Positions 7,469-15,824 are shown, numbered from the stretch's first letter. The stretch is DNA of 31,107 bases from an uncultured Oscillospiraceae bacterium (GCA_900759385.1 CAAEUZ010000018.1:1-31107); one strand, 5' to 3'. Made by a program: numbers and translations. Notes: generated by a model from the letters alone, not told the origin.

Positions 7469-8378
7469 GGCATACCCCGGAGTTGACTGCTTGCAAGCAG
7501 CTCATAGCCGATGGCGTTGGCCTTCGGGTCGGTCACGAAGCTGGCCTGCGCGACCATGGACGAGTGCTCCAGCAGAGTCCTGAACAGTATGCTGCCGCCG
7601 CCGATGAAGATGGCCGGGTTCGTGTGCAGATCCACCTGAAGCTCGCGGAGCTGGTCGAGTATGCCGCGCGCGTGGGCTTCGGCTGCGGTGCGTATGGTGC
7701 GCTTCACATCCTCGGGCAGGATGGTGCCGCGCCCGAGCAAAACTGCGCTGATGTGCTCGTCCTCTACGCGCATATCGTGCTCGGCGCTGACCTTGCCAAT
7801 AATCTCGTTGTTCATTGTAATCACGCCGCTCTCGAGGCTACGGCAGAACTGTAAATCCGGTTTGCCATTGCGCAGGAGCAGCACGTCGGTCGTGATGCCG
7901 CCGATGTCTATGACGAACACGCGCAGGGTCTTGAGAAGCTCGCCGCTCTGTGGGATGACTGCGGCGTAGGCCTGCGGGGGTACACAAGGACATGACGGAT
8001 AGTCAGATTAACGGGCTTGTCCTTGTAGACGAAGCTCACATTCCCGCGCTTGAAGTACTTAGCGAAGCGCTCACGCAGCAGGCCGTAGTGCTCCGGCGGC
8101 AGACCGACCGCGAGGTCTATCTCCTCGCGCGAGCCCAGCTTACCGGCGGCCTCCATCTCGCGGGCGATGGCGAAAAGCGTCAGCCTGAACCAACGCTCGT
8201 CGCGCGTCTTGTCCCTCATGTACGGCAGCCGCTTACCGGAGAGCGTCCAGAAGCTGCCCGCGTACTCGAGCACCTCATCGCCCAGCGGCGGCCGCACCCT
8301 GTGCTCGGAGAGTCCTGAGACGAACTCGCTGTGCGGCGTCTTTACGGCATAGTTGCCGTGGTCAATGGCTATAAGCAT
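7465..8378 (-). pseudogene. parM: ParM/StbA-like actin-family partition ATPase, frameshifted
   Basis: The gene should encode an actin-like ATPase of about 300 residues that segregates plasmids or excised elements. The N-terminal part (8378 down to about 7976) starts MLIAIDHGNYAVKT, the phosphate-1 motif, and runs to HVLVYP. The remainder continues in another frame as QAYAAVIPQSGELLKTLRV, then FVIDIGGITTDVLL (phosphate-2) and FIGGGSILF (adenosine motif). The frames join in a C5 run at 7976-7980, where two extra or one missing base explains the break. Everything else is intact, so it could be a recent mutation, an assembly error, or less likely a -1 frameshift site. The ribosome site AGGAGG lies in an inverted repeat. 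Confidence 0.85.
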
Positions 8379-8385
8379 AGTAAAA

Positions 8386-8439
8386 GCCTCCTCGTTTGTG
8401 TTCTGTACTCATTACACGAACGAGGAGGCGTATTTACAA
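8386..8439 (-). promoter_or_regulatory. parM promoter with symmetric arms around the -10 box (copy A)
   Basis: On the minus strand a -35 TTGTAA (8434-8439) and -10 TGTAAT (8411-8416) are 17 bases apart. Arms GCCTCCTCGTTTGTG (8386-8400) and CACGAACGAGGAGGC (8415-8429) are complementary in 14 of 15 positions with a 14-nt spacer. One arm sits between the promoter boxes; the other carries the AGGAGG ribosome site. A second copy with the same geometry lies at 29733-29788. Confidence 0.75.
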
Positions 8440-8492
8440 CAGGATAAGTATTGAATTACAGAATTCGAATACTCATTTCTTGTTTCATAAAA

Positions 8493-9062
8493 CTAGAAAG
8501 TAGGATATATATCTATAACTTGTCCTCCTGTACCAGTGAAGTTGGAGCCAACAGACCATGTTTCATTATTTATCATTGGCTTAAACTCAAATGTTTCTCC
8601 AGCCGGGATGCGCTCGGTTTCATATACCCAGCAATCCGATGCTGTGTTCAGCATGCTCCTGCCCATATCCCATGTGAGAGGGTATTCATCGCCTCGCAGA
8701 TACATTGTGTTACCAAGACCAACGTCGTAGTGAACTCTTATAGTCGTAACTGTACGTGCCATCGGCGTATAGCTTTCTACAGTATCAGAGGTAAAAACGT
8801 AGCAGGTCTTTGCGGGTAGATATATGTCAAGCATTTTACCTGTAACGCCACCAGACGTAATTTGCGCGGTAACAGAAGTGTCGAGAAGATTGGTCAATGT
8901 TGTCCCCACAGACAAACTGCTCTCTGCTCGAATGGGTATCTGCCTGGTCTCGTTGCTTGTACCATTATTGAAGATTGCTATTATCTCCTGCCCAGTTGAA
9001 TCATCGCGTCTAGAGAAAGCATATATGTTATTTTCGACCCACATTTCGCGCTGTGTGCCGGT
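8493..9062 (-). pseudogene. C-terminal remnant of an alpha-amylase family enzyme
   Basis: The frame opens right after a TAA at 9063-9065 with TGTQREMWVENNIYAFSRRD, which matches the point where the GH13 barrel passes into the C-terminal beta domain. The rest reads as that domain (IIAIFNNGTSNETRQIPI) followed by a starch-binding-like beta domain (TIRVHYDVGLGNTMYLRGDEYPLTWD to the end). The whole catalytic barrel and signal peptide are missing, so this is a 5'-truncated remnant. Base composition is lower in GC than its neighbours. It once encoded a secreted starch-degrading enzyme, fitting the nearby maltodextrin uptake genes. Confidence 0.8.
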
Positions 9063-9087
9063 TTAAGATATATAAAGATATTATTCA

Positions 9088-9558
9088 CTAAATAAGGTGC
9101 CGAGGAACACTTGATGCAGAGCTTAAGATCTTACTTTTTTCTGCTTCACGAATGTGATCCGCCATTTTTTGTATTTTGTCCGTTATTCACATATACGCAG
9201 TTATGCCTTCAGAATAATCGGCCTCCGCGTACATGTCCACACGGCCATCTTCCCGCATCTGCTCTACCTGCTGCATAGCTTTTAGGTCGCCTTTTGGATA
9301 AATGGCGAAAGTTGCCCCACCTCCTTTTTTTACAACGGAAAAGGCGGGAATATCACTGGGGCCATCTGCTATGTAAATCATGTTTTCGAGATGCACTCTA
9401 CGATTATCTTCGGGTATACTTGAATTCACGTCAATACCATTTATTTTTCCAATTCCCTTGTTGATTTCAAAGATTGCTCTTGTCTTTGATGTATTATCGA
9501 CAGTATAGACAGCTTCACTAATGACATTTATTTGGTTTTCACTGAAGAAGAACTGTCA
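9088..9558 (-). pseudogene. Remnant of a HAD-family hydrolase with a nonsense codon
   Basis: One frame can be followed from the TGA at 9556-9558 to a TAG at 9088-9090. It includes KTRAIFEINKG, MIYIADGPSDIPAFSVV (the HAD motif with GPSD) and FAEADYS-like MYAEADYSEG. At 9187-9189 a TGA interrupts TAYM and ITDKIQKMA; related proteins have tryptophan here, so a TGG to TGA change is likely. The N-terminal third with the nucleophilic aspartate is absent. The gene is dead twice over. It shares the AT-rich junk region with the amylase remnant. Confidence 0.75.
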
Positions 9559-9612
9559 TTGTATATATTAGATCATATCGTATAGAGAACTTTAAAGCAA
9601 TGAGGAAAAGCT

Positions 9613-9658
9613 AAAGGCTCCAGTGTCGGCGATTGAAATCGCGCGCACTGGAGCCTTT
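9613..9658 (-). terminator. Terminator of the maltodextrin operon
   Basis: A perfect 13-bp stem (9613-9625 with 9646-9658) encloses an inner perfect GCGAT/ATCGC hairpin (9629-9642). It lies 20 bp beyond the stop codon of the last permease gene and is followed on the minus strand by AGCTTTTCC. Confidence 0.85.
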
Positions 9659-9677
9659 GTGTTTTCGTATACCGTTT

Positions 9678-10535
9678 TTATCCCTTTATCCCCCCTGCTT
9701 GCAGTCCGGAGACGAAGAAACGCTGGCAGCAGATGAAGACTATCAGCACGGGGATGAGGCTGGCGACGCTCATGGCGAAGACATAGCCCCATTGAGTGAA
9801 CTGGTGCTGACCAAAGAAGCCGGAAATGGCGATCGGTAATGTGCGCTTGGCGTTATCGTTTATGACGGTCATGGCCCAGGTGAATTCCTCCCACGCGGTG
9901 AGGAAATTAAAGATACTCACGCTGGCGATCGCAGGGCGTGCGAGGGGTATTATGACCTTGAAGAACACGGTAAACACGCTGCCTCCGTCCATATAGACCG
10001 CCTCGTCATACTCGCGTGGTATTCCCTCGATGTATCCTTTTATCATAAAGGTGGAGAAGGGTATGACCCACGCGACGTAAAACGGCACCAGGCCAAAAAG
10101 TTTGTTTGTCAGGTCGAGATAGGTGGCAAGCTGGTACTGGGTGAGTATCAGGGTCGTGCCGGGGATTATCATGGTGCCTATGACCAGACCGAACAGCAGA
10201 TTTCTTCCCCTGAACTTGAATCGCGCAAGGCAGAAGGCGAGCGCCGTAGCCACGAACGCGGCTATTATAACTGTCAGCAGAGTTACCGCCACGCTGTTGA
10301 GGAAGTTTATGTAGAACTTCTCCTGCGTGAAAATGTATTGGTAGTTTTCAAGCGTCAGCTCATCAAGCGTCGGCAGGAAACGCGGCGGGAACTCATAGAG
10401 CGCGCCGTTGGGCTTTAGAGAGGTGCTGACCATGTACACCATCGGCAGAACACTGACAGCACCGCCTATGAGCAGCAGCAAATATTGCAGTGCCGTAGAT
10501 GCGCTGCGCTTTGTAAGTTTGCGTCTCTTAGTCAT
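9678..10535 (-). CDS. Maltodextrin-type ABC transporter permease (MalG-like)
   Basis: This 285-residue inner membrane protein has six predicted hydrophobic segments. The binding-protein-dependent transport signature (EYDEAVYMDGGSVFTVFFKVIIPLA, the EAA loop) occupies about residues 175-200 and would contact the transport ATPase. Starting residues MTKRRKLTKRS are basic and cytoplasmic. The C-terminus FFVSGLQAGGIKG is typical of the MalG/CUT1 subfamily. It follows the other permease after nine bases. No ATPase is encoded in the operon, as is common in Firmicutes, where one shared MsmX-type ATPase serves several CUT1 transporters. Confidence 0.93.
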   Translation of the reverse strand: MTKRRKLTKRSASTALQYLLLLIGGAVSVLPMVYMVSTSLKPNGALYEFPPRFLPTLDELTLENYQYIFTQEKFYINFLNSVAVTLLTVIIAAFVATALAFCLARFKFRGRNLLFGLVIGTMIIPGTTLILTQYQLATYLDLTNKLFGLVPFYVAWVIPFSTFMIKGYIEGIPREYDEAVYMDGGSVFTVFFKVIIPLARPAIASVSIFNFLTAWEEFTWAMTVINDNAKRTLPIAISGFFGQHQFTQWGYVFAMSVASLIPVLIVFICCQRFFVSGLQAGGIKG

Positions 10536-10544
10536 TGTATCACC

Positions 10545-11432
10545 TCACGCTGCGTCGCGGTTGCGCATGGCTTTGAACTGTAGTATGGCGAGGAAGATAA
10601 GCGTCACAGCTACAATGAAGCTAAGCGCTGCGGCATAGCCAAACTCACCCGAGTTGAACGCCTTGCTGTACATCCATGTCAGTATGACTTCCGTCTCGTG
10701 CATGGGTTTGCCGTCGGTTATCATCTTTATAGAAGTGAAAACGTTGAAGCCGCCAATAGTCAGCATGACGAGGGCAAAAAGTATTGTGGGCTTGATGCTC
10801 GGCAGCGTTATATAGAAGAACTTCGTGAACGCACCGCAGCCGTCCATCTCCGCGGACTCGTACAGCTCCTGCGGCACGCTTTGCAGCGCTGCCAAAAACA
10901 CCACCAGATTCCACCCTACGCCCTTCCATATGCCGAGCAGCATCGCAACCGTCATACCACCCCAGCGTGTGTCCAGCCAACGTATATTGCTCTCCGTGAG
11001 ATGCAGTACGTTGGTCAGCAGATAGTTGAGCATGCCCTCCGTGTTGAAGATGTACTTAAACACCAGAGAGACTATGACCCACGAGGTTATGACGGGCAGG
11101 TAGTATATCACTCGGAAGGTTACACGGAAGCGGGGTATGGAGTTTATGAGCACGGCGGCAAGCAATCCGAGCGCCATCTGTGCCGGTACAGTGACGACAG
11201 TATATACTATTGTGTTTGTGAAAGCCGTCCAGAATGTCTTATCACTGAGAACCTCGGCGTAGTTTGAAAAGCCAGCAAAGCCATGTTCAAACATATTGCT
11301 GCGATCCCACTCCAGGAAGCTCATGTACAGCAGCTTTATTATCGGGTAAATAGTGAATACGGCGAATACAATTATGCCCGGAAGCAACAGAGCGCCGAGC
11401 TGTAATCGGTTCCGCCGCGGCTTCAGTTCCAT
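10545..11432 (-). CDS. Maltodextrin-type ABC transporter permease (MalF-like)
   Basis: This 295-residue protein is the partner permease, with six hydrophobic segments and the EAA loop (QELYESAEMDGCGAFTKFFYITLP) near residues 193-216. The N-terminal stretch is basic (ELKPRRNRLQLGALLLPG). Start ATG 11432 follows AAAGGAG. The gene is separated from the binding-protein gene by about 90 bp containing a GC-rich hairpin, which would allow more binding protein than permease to be made. Substrate is inferred from the adjacent GH13 enzyme. Confidence 0.93.
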   Translation of the reverse strand: MELKPRRNRLQLGALLLPGIIVFAVFTIYPIIKLLYMSFLEWDRSNMFEHGFAGFSNYAEVLSDKTFWTAFTNTIVYTVVTVPAQMALGLLAAVLINSIPRFRVTFRVIYYLPVITSWVIVSLVFKYIFNTEGMLNYLLTNVLHLTESNIRWLDTRWGGMTVAMLLGIWKGVGWNLVVFLAALQSVPQELYESAEMDGCGAFTKFFYITLPSIKPTILFALVMLTIGGFNVFTSIKMITDGKPMHETEVILTWMYSKAFNSGEFGYAAALSFIVAVTLIFLAILQFKAMRNRDAA

Positions 11433-11454
11433 ACTCGCTCCTTTCCAATACGTA

Positions 11455-11481
11455 AAGGGCGCCGCGCCGGGCGGCGCCCTT
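11455..11481 (-). terminator. Intercistronic hairpin between binding protein and permease genes
   Basis: AAGGGCGCCGC (11455-11465) and GCGGCGCCCTT (11471-11481) pair perfectly over 11 bp with a five-base loop. The minus-strand downstream sequence CCCTTTACG is a poor U-tract, so it is more likely a partial terminator or mRNA-stabilising structure that raises binding-protein output. Confidence 0.7.
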
Positions 11482-11523
11482 CGTCAAACAGTTGCCTTTT
11501 TAAAGGGCTTCTGGTATAATTAT

Positions 11524-12831
11524 TTAACTGGCAAGAAGTTTGTCGACTTCTCCGGCGAGCGCGTCAAGAGTGCTCTGTACGTCAGCGCCGTTGACTATGA
11601 TATCGGTCATGGCGTTGGTGAGCGCGCTGTCTATGTCAGACCAGGATGCCACGGGAGGACGCGCCTTCGCGGTCGTGATGGCCTCAAGGAATGGCGCGTA
11701 GTCCTGCTCGGCTACCGTGTCGCTCTCAAGTGCGGTGGTGTTGACCGGAATCTGTCCGACCTGCGCCATCTGCTCCTGAGCCCACTCGCTGGTCATGAAC
11801 TTCATGAACTCCCAGGCTCCCTCCTTGTTCGGCGTGTCGAACATTGCTATGTCCTCGCCGCCGAGCACGCTGATGGAGCCGGCCTCGCCTGCCGGCATCT
11901 CACACATGCCGTACTCAAAATCGGGGTATGCTCCGGCCATTTCAGCTGTCTTCCATGGACCTTCGAGGAGCATCATGTAACGTCCTGTGCCGAAGCCGTC
12001 GGTCATAGGAATGTCGCCGCTGTTGAAACCTGTCATCTGGCCGTTGGCGTAAAGCTCGGCGAGAGTCTGAACTGCCGCAACTGTCTCCGGGCTGTTTATG
12101 TAGCCGGTGGCCTGAGTGTAGTCCTCGTTCGTTATCTCGCCGCCCATGCTCCAGATGTAGGGCAGGACATTCCATCCGGCGAGCGCCGGCTCGTTGAGAC
12201 CCCAGACCTGCTGGCCGTTTTCATTCGTGCCCGACAGGGTCTGGATAGCGGTCAACATCTCGTCGATTGTCTTGGGGGCTTCAAGCCCGGCATTGGCAAA
12301 GGCCTGGGCGTTGTAGAACATTATCTTAGTATTCGTGTTGAGGGCAAGCGCATAGTTGTGCCCGTCTACAACACCGGTGCTCATGGCGCTGGGCAGCAGA
12401 GTGGCTGCCACCTCGTCGAAGTCGGCCATCTCCTCATCCAATGGGACAAGTATTCCCATCTCCTCGAACTCAGGTACCCAGGCTATGTCCAGACGCGCGA
12501 CGTCGGGCAGAGTATCAGAGCTCGAGCTTATAATTATCTTGTCGTGCAGATCTTGCCACTCGTGAGAGACGGCGTTGATCTTGTACTCAGGATGCTCCTC
12601 CTCAAACTTAGGGATGAGCACATTCATAAGGGTTTCATTCTCCGCAGACTGGGCGCTGTAGTGGTGCCAGAAATTGATGGTGGTCTGTTCTGCATTGCCT
12701 TGACCGCCGTCGCTGGTCTCCGGAGGTGAACTATTGTCTGGCGCTTCCTGGCCGCAGGCTGTTAATGCCGCAATCATTAACGCTGCGACGAGTACAAGCG
12801 CCAGCATTTTTGCAAAATTCTTCTTTTTCAT
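11524..12831 (-). CDS. Extracellular solute-binding lipoprotein, family 1 (maltodextrin-type)
   Basis: This 435-residue protein captures oligosaccharide outside the cell and delivers it to the permeases. A lipoprotein signal peptide is clear: KKKNFAKML, a hydrophobic stretch, and the lipobox LTAC with C26 as the lipidated residue. Mature sequence has INFWHHYSAQSAENETLMNVL and later TSEWAQEQMAQVGQIPVN, features of the CUT1 binding-protein family. The ATG at 12831 is preferred over the GTG 12 bases upstream because AGGA then sits properly before it. Its ribosome site lies at the very end of the GH13 gene. Confidence 0.93.
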   Translation of the reverse strand: MKKKNFAKMLALVLVAALMIAALTACGQEAPDNSSPPETSDGGQGNAEQTTINFWHHYSAQSAENETLMNVLIPKFEEEHPEYKINAVSHEWQDLHDKIIISSSSDTLPDVARLDIAWVPEFEEMGILVPLDEEMADFDEVAATLLPSAMSTGVVDGHNYALALNTNTKIMFYNAQAFANAGLEAPKTIDEMLTAIQTLSGTNENGQQVWGLNEPALAGWNVLPYIWSMGGEITNEDYTQATGYINSPETVAAVQTLAELYANGQMTGFNSGDIPMTDGFGTGRYMMLLEGPWKTAEMAGAYPDFEYGMCEMPAGEAGSISVLGGEDIAMFDTPNKEGAWEFMKFMTSEWAQEQMAQVGQIPVNTTALESDTVAEQDYAPFLEAITTAKARPPVASWSDIDSALTNAMTDIIVNGADVQSTLDALAGEVDKLLAS

Positions 12832-12839
12832 GACTTTCC

Positions 12840-14642
12840 TCACTTTCTTTTATTGATGTATATTTTCACGCTACGGGCGGGAATATAGGCTTCGAGTATC
12901 CCCATATAACCCGCGTCGTATGCGCTTTGCACTTTTGCCGGTGAGTTTACGGCCACAGCCGTGACGCCGCCGAGCACATCTTCCCATTCGCCGGTGTACG
13001 GTACGGCGGCTCTGGCCGTCATATCCCGTGTCCCGGCGTTTATTATTACGAGCAAGCTCTCGTCCTCAAACGTCCGGCAGTAGCCGCAGGCATTGTGAGC
13101 GTCGTCGCACAGAGCGACGTGGAAGTCCCCTCGAGTGAGCGCCTTCGAGCTTTTCCTCAGAGCTATCAGCCGCCTGTACCACTCGTAAGCCCCGGCCTTA
13201 GCGTCAGCCCGTTCCCAATCCATCGCCTTGCGGCAGTCCGGATCGTTGCCGCCGTCCATGCCGACTTCGTCGCCGTAATATACGGCAGGGCATCCGGGGA
13301 AGGTCATCTGCAAAGCCACCGCAAGGCGGTGGCTATCTTCATTGCCGCCGCAGTAGGTCAGAAAGCGAACCGTGTCGTGGCTGTCCAGCGGGTTATACAT
13401 TCTGAGATCCACCTCGTACGGGTACAGCGAGAGCATCCTGTTGGCGCGCCCGGCGAACTCCGATGCGTTTATTTTTCCGAGCGCCAGCCAGTCACGTGCG
13501 GCGTCACGGAAAAGGTAGTTCATCGCCCCGTCGAGGCGTCCGGGTTCTACCAGCTTTCCCGCATCACCCCAGGTCTCGCCGATGAGCACGCAGTCAGGGA
13601 ACTCGCGCTTTACTTCATAGGCAAACTCCTCCCAGAATGTCACGGGGACTTCGTCGGCTACATCCAGCCTCCAGCCATCGGCGCCGCTCTCACGTAGCCA
13701 GTACTTGCCAACGCCGATGAAATAGCATCGTGTCTCCTTGTTGGAGAGGTTCAGCTTCGGCATCCACTTGTAGTGCCCCACACAGTCATAGCATTCCGGG
13801 TCGGGCTTCACCGGATAGCGCTGTACGAAGAACCAGTCCTTGTACTTTGAGGTCGCGCTGTTTCTTACAACGTCCTGGAAGATGGGCCAATAGTAGCCGC
13901 AGTGGTTAAAAACACCGTCAAGTATTACTCGCATACCCCGTTTATGGGCTCCGTCCACAAGACGCTTCAGGTCGTCCTTCGTGCCGAAGTGCGGGTCGAT
14001 CTTGTAATAGTCAATCGTGTCGTACTTGTGGTTTGACAGCGACGCAAACACCGGCGTGAGGTAGATGCATGTGGCGCCCAAGTCCGCTATGTAGTCAAGT
14101 TTATCGATGATGCCCGGCAGGTCGCCGCCCATGAAGTTTTCTCTGGTGGGCTTAGAGCCCCACGGCTCTGACTGCGGAGGAGTCAAAGAGCCGTCGCCGT
14201 TGCTGAATCGCTCAGGGAATATCTGATAGTACACCTGCTCACCGCTCCACTCAGGAGAGGCAAAGCCGTCTGCACAGTTCGGCCACAGGAACTCGAAGAA
14301 ATTTGTCGAGTCCATGTCTGGTTCGATGCGCTCGAAGCCGTCTCCACCTAGCCACAGTCTCTCACCGTTCAGGCCAACCAATTCAAAGCAGTAGCGCACA
14401 TACGCGGCAACGCTGTCGAACTCCATGCTCGCGGAGAAATAATCTCTCAGGTCGTCTCTAAGCCCGGCACGCATCGATACGCGCTGCCGGGCAGACGTTT
14501 CCGTCTCATATCTGCCCCAAAACAGCAAGTTCACGGCTGCCATATCGCCCCGCGCTGTAGTCAAAGAGACCTCCAGCGACTGCCGTGAACGCGGGTATAT
14601 GTACTCCAGTGTCGGACGATGGAGTACTGCGGACAAGTTCAT
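12840..14642 (-). CDS. Glycoside hydrolase family 13 cyclomaltodextrinase / neopullulanase / maltogenic amylase
   Basis: This 600-residue enzyme lacks a signal peptide, so it should cleave imported maltodextrins or cyclodextrins in the cytoplasm. An N-terminal CBM34-like beta domain (about 1-125) precedes the catalytic barrel. All four GH13 regions are present: DGVFNH (242-247), GWRLDVADE with nucleophile D327, GETWGD with acid E356, and NPLDSHD with D423. MPKLNLSN, as in the neopullulanase subfamily (GH13_20), is also present. A short C-terminal beta domain ends the protein. Start ATG 14642 has AGGAGGG upstream. It lies between lacI and the binding-protein gene in one operon. The exact preference among cyclodextrin, pullulan and starch oligomers cannot be read. 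Confidence 0.93.
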   Translation of the reverse strand: MNLSAVLHRPTLEYIYPRSRQSLEVSLTTARGDMAAVNLLFWGRYETETSARQRVSMRAGLRDDLRDYFSASMEFDSVAAYVRYCFELVGLNGERLWLGGDGFERIEPDMDSTNFFEFLWPNCADGFASPEWSGEQVYYQIFPERFSNGDGSLTPPQSEPWGSKPTRENFMGGDLPGIIDKLDYIADLGATCIYLTPVFASLSNHKYDTIDYYKIDPHFGTKDDLKRLVDGAHKRGMRVILDGVFNHCGYYWPIFQDVVRNSATSKYKDWFFVQRYPVKPDPECYDCVGHYKWMPKLNLSNKETRCYFIGVGKYWLRESGADGWRLDVADEVPVTFWEEFAYEVKREFPDCVLIGETWGDAGKLVEPGRLDGAMNYLFRDAARDWLALGKINASEFAGRANRMLSLYPYEVDLRMYNPLDSHDTVRFLTYCGGNEDSHRLAVALQMTFPGCPAVYYGDEVGMDGGNDPDCRKAMDWERADAKAGAYEWYRRLIALRKSSKALTRGDFHVALCDDAHNACGYCRTFEDESLLVIINAGTRDMTARAAVPYTGEWEDVLGGVTAVAVNSPAKVQSAYDAGYMGILEAYIPARSVKIYINKRK

Positions 14643-14668
14643 TCCTCTTTCCCTCCTTGCTCCGTGGC

Positions 14669-15694
14669 TTATTTCAAACGTCGTTTTGTGGAGTCACGTT
14701 CCACTACCCTTGTGGACAGAAGCACTTGGCGTATGCTGGCCTCCGGGTTTTCTATCTGGCTTATAAGTATCTCAGCAGTTTGCACTCCCAGTTCGTAAGT
14801 GTCGACATCCATGCTCGTTATGCCCGGCTCAGTTATATCTGTTATTACGGTGTTGTCGAAGCTCAGCACACCGAGATCGTCCGGCACACCAAGGCCAACC
14901 TGCCTTGCCGCCCTCACCGCACCGAGCGCTATTATGTCGCTGCTGCACAGCACGGCATCCGGCCGGTTTTCGCTCGTGAGCAAATTCCTTACCACTCCGA
15001 TAGCGTTTTCTATCCCCGCCCCTGTGTGTATGATCATTTCACTGACGACGGGCAACCCCTTAGCAGCCAGCTCCCTGCAATATCCTGACACGCGATCTGC
15101 ATCAAAGGTCGTACTTCCAGACTCTGAAACGAAAGCTATACGACGATATCCGCGCTGTACTAAGTGCCGCGTAGCAAGCACTCCGGCCTGGGTATTGTTC
15201 ATGTCTACCCAGCTTATCTCAAAGTCAGTTTCGTCCGAGCGACCCAGTATCACACAGGGAAACTTCAGTTCGTCCACCTTCGCAAGGAACTCGGGCTCTA
15301 CAAGAGATACGGGAAGAATCACCCCATCCACTTTCTTACCGAGCATAAGCCGCTCAACGCCGGATATTCCGCTGGCGTTGGGCGCTCCGTTCGTAACCAT
15401 CAGGCTGTAGTCATTGCGATGCGCCGCTGTCTCTATGCCAAAAACTGTACTGTTGAAGAAGTTGTTTGCATACGACCGCGCGTCTGCAACGTCTATTACG
15501 AGGGCTATTGCCCGAGGAGAGCCGTTTGCAAAGTTCCGGGCAAAGTCATTCGGTACATATTTGAGCTCCTCCATAGCTTCATGGATGCGCTTCTTCGTCT
15601 CCTCCGAAATTGTGCCCTTGTTATTCAAAACACGAGAAACGGTTGAAACCGACACTCCAGCTGCCCTTGCTACATCTCTTATAGTTACAGCCAT
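14669..15694 (-). CDS. LacI-family repressor of the maltodextrin operon
   Basis: This 341-residue regulator begins with a canonical LacI helix-turn-helix (VTIRDVARAAGVSVSTVSRV) and hinge, then a periplasmic-binding-protein-like sensor domain (from about residue 60, with AIALVIDVADARSYAN and DAVLCSSDIIALGA). The ATG at 15694 with GGAGG five bases upstream is chosen; the longer upstream frame lacks a ribosome site. It is the first gene of the operon, so it is probably autoregulated. Two LacI-type palindromes lie upstream. Maltose or maltodextrin is the likely inducer, inferred from the neighbours. Confidence 0.95.
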   Translation of the reverse strand: MAVTIRDVARAAGVSVSTVSRVLNNKGTISEETKKRIHEAMEELKYVPNDFARNFANGSPRAIALVIDVADARSYANNFFNSTVFGIETAAHRNDYSLMVTNGAPNASGISGVERLMLGKKVDGVILPVSLVEPEFLAKVDELKFPCVILGRSDETDFEISWVDMNNTQAGVLATRHLVQRGYRRIAFVSESGSTTFDADRVSGYCRELAAKGLPVVSEMIIHTGAGIENAIGVVRNLLTSENRPDAVLCSSDIIALGAVRAARQVGLGVPDDLGVLSFDNTVITDITEPGITSMDVDTYELGVQTAEILISQIENPEASIRQVLLSTRVVERDSTKRRLK

Positions 15695-15704
15695 ATATAC
15701 CTCC

Positions 15705-15720
15705 AAGCAAACGGTTGCTT
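15705..15720 (-). promoter_or_regulatory. LacI-type operator O1
   Basis: AAGCAAACGGTTGCTT is symmetric in its outer six bases (AAGCAA/TTGCTT) around a central CG, the usual form of LacI-family sites. It lies just before the ribosome site of lacI, where bound repressor would block the operon. Confidence 0.7.
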
Positions 15721-15824
15721 TAATTAATCGAGTATATAAAACAATATCTGTCAATATTTATCTACATATTGCACAATTATTTGCCCTATTATTGTACAAT
15801 ATTGAAATCTACTAGCTTTATATT

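Larger units (their letters stand above)
3768..8440 (-). mobile_element. Tn916-like integrative element, integration end
   Basis: The block holds integrase, excisionase, a small helix-turn-helix protein, a sigma factor and an XRE regulator, in the order known from Tn916/Tn1549-type elements, followed by a parR-parM pair. No conjugation gene is present here. Beyond about 8440 the sequence changes to AT-rich gene debris, so the element is either broken there or interrupted by cargo. A promoter shared with the 20-31 kb block suggests that block may be more of the same element. Confidence 0.7.

Noticed and set aside
8386..8429. Pure RNA hairpin hiding the parM ribosome site
   Set aside because: The conserved TTGTAA-17-TGTAAT promoter places the first arm upstream of the likely transcript start, so an operator is at least as likely; kept only as an alternative.
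9187..9189. TGA read as tryptophan or selenocysteine
   Set aside because: The gene also lacks its N-terminus and all other genes use TGA as stop, so decay is simpler. No selenocysteine element was seen.
11353..12729. 458-residue plus-strand frame opposite the binding-protein gene
   Set aside because: The minus strand encodes a clear lipoprotein binding protein; the plus-strand product lacks motifs and a ribosome site.
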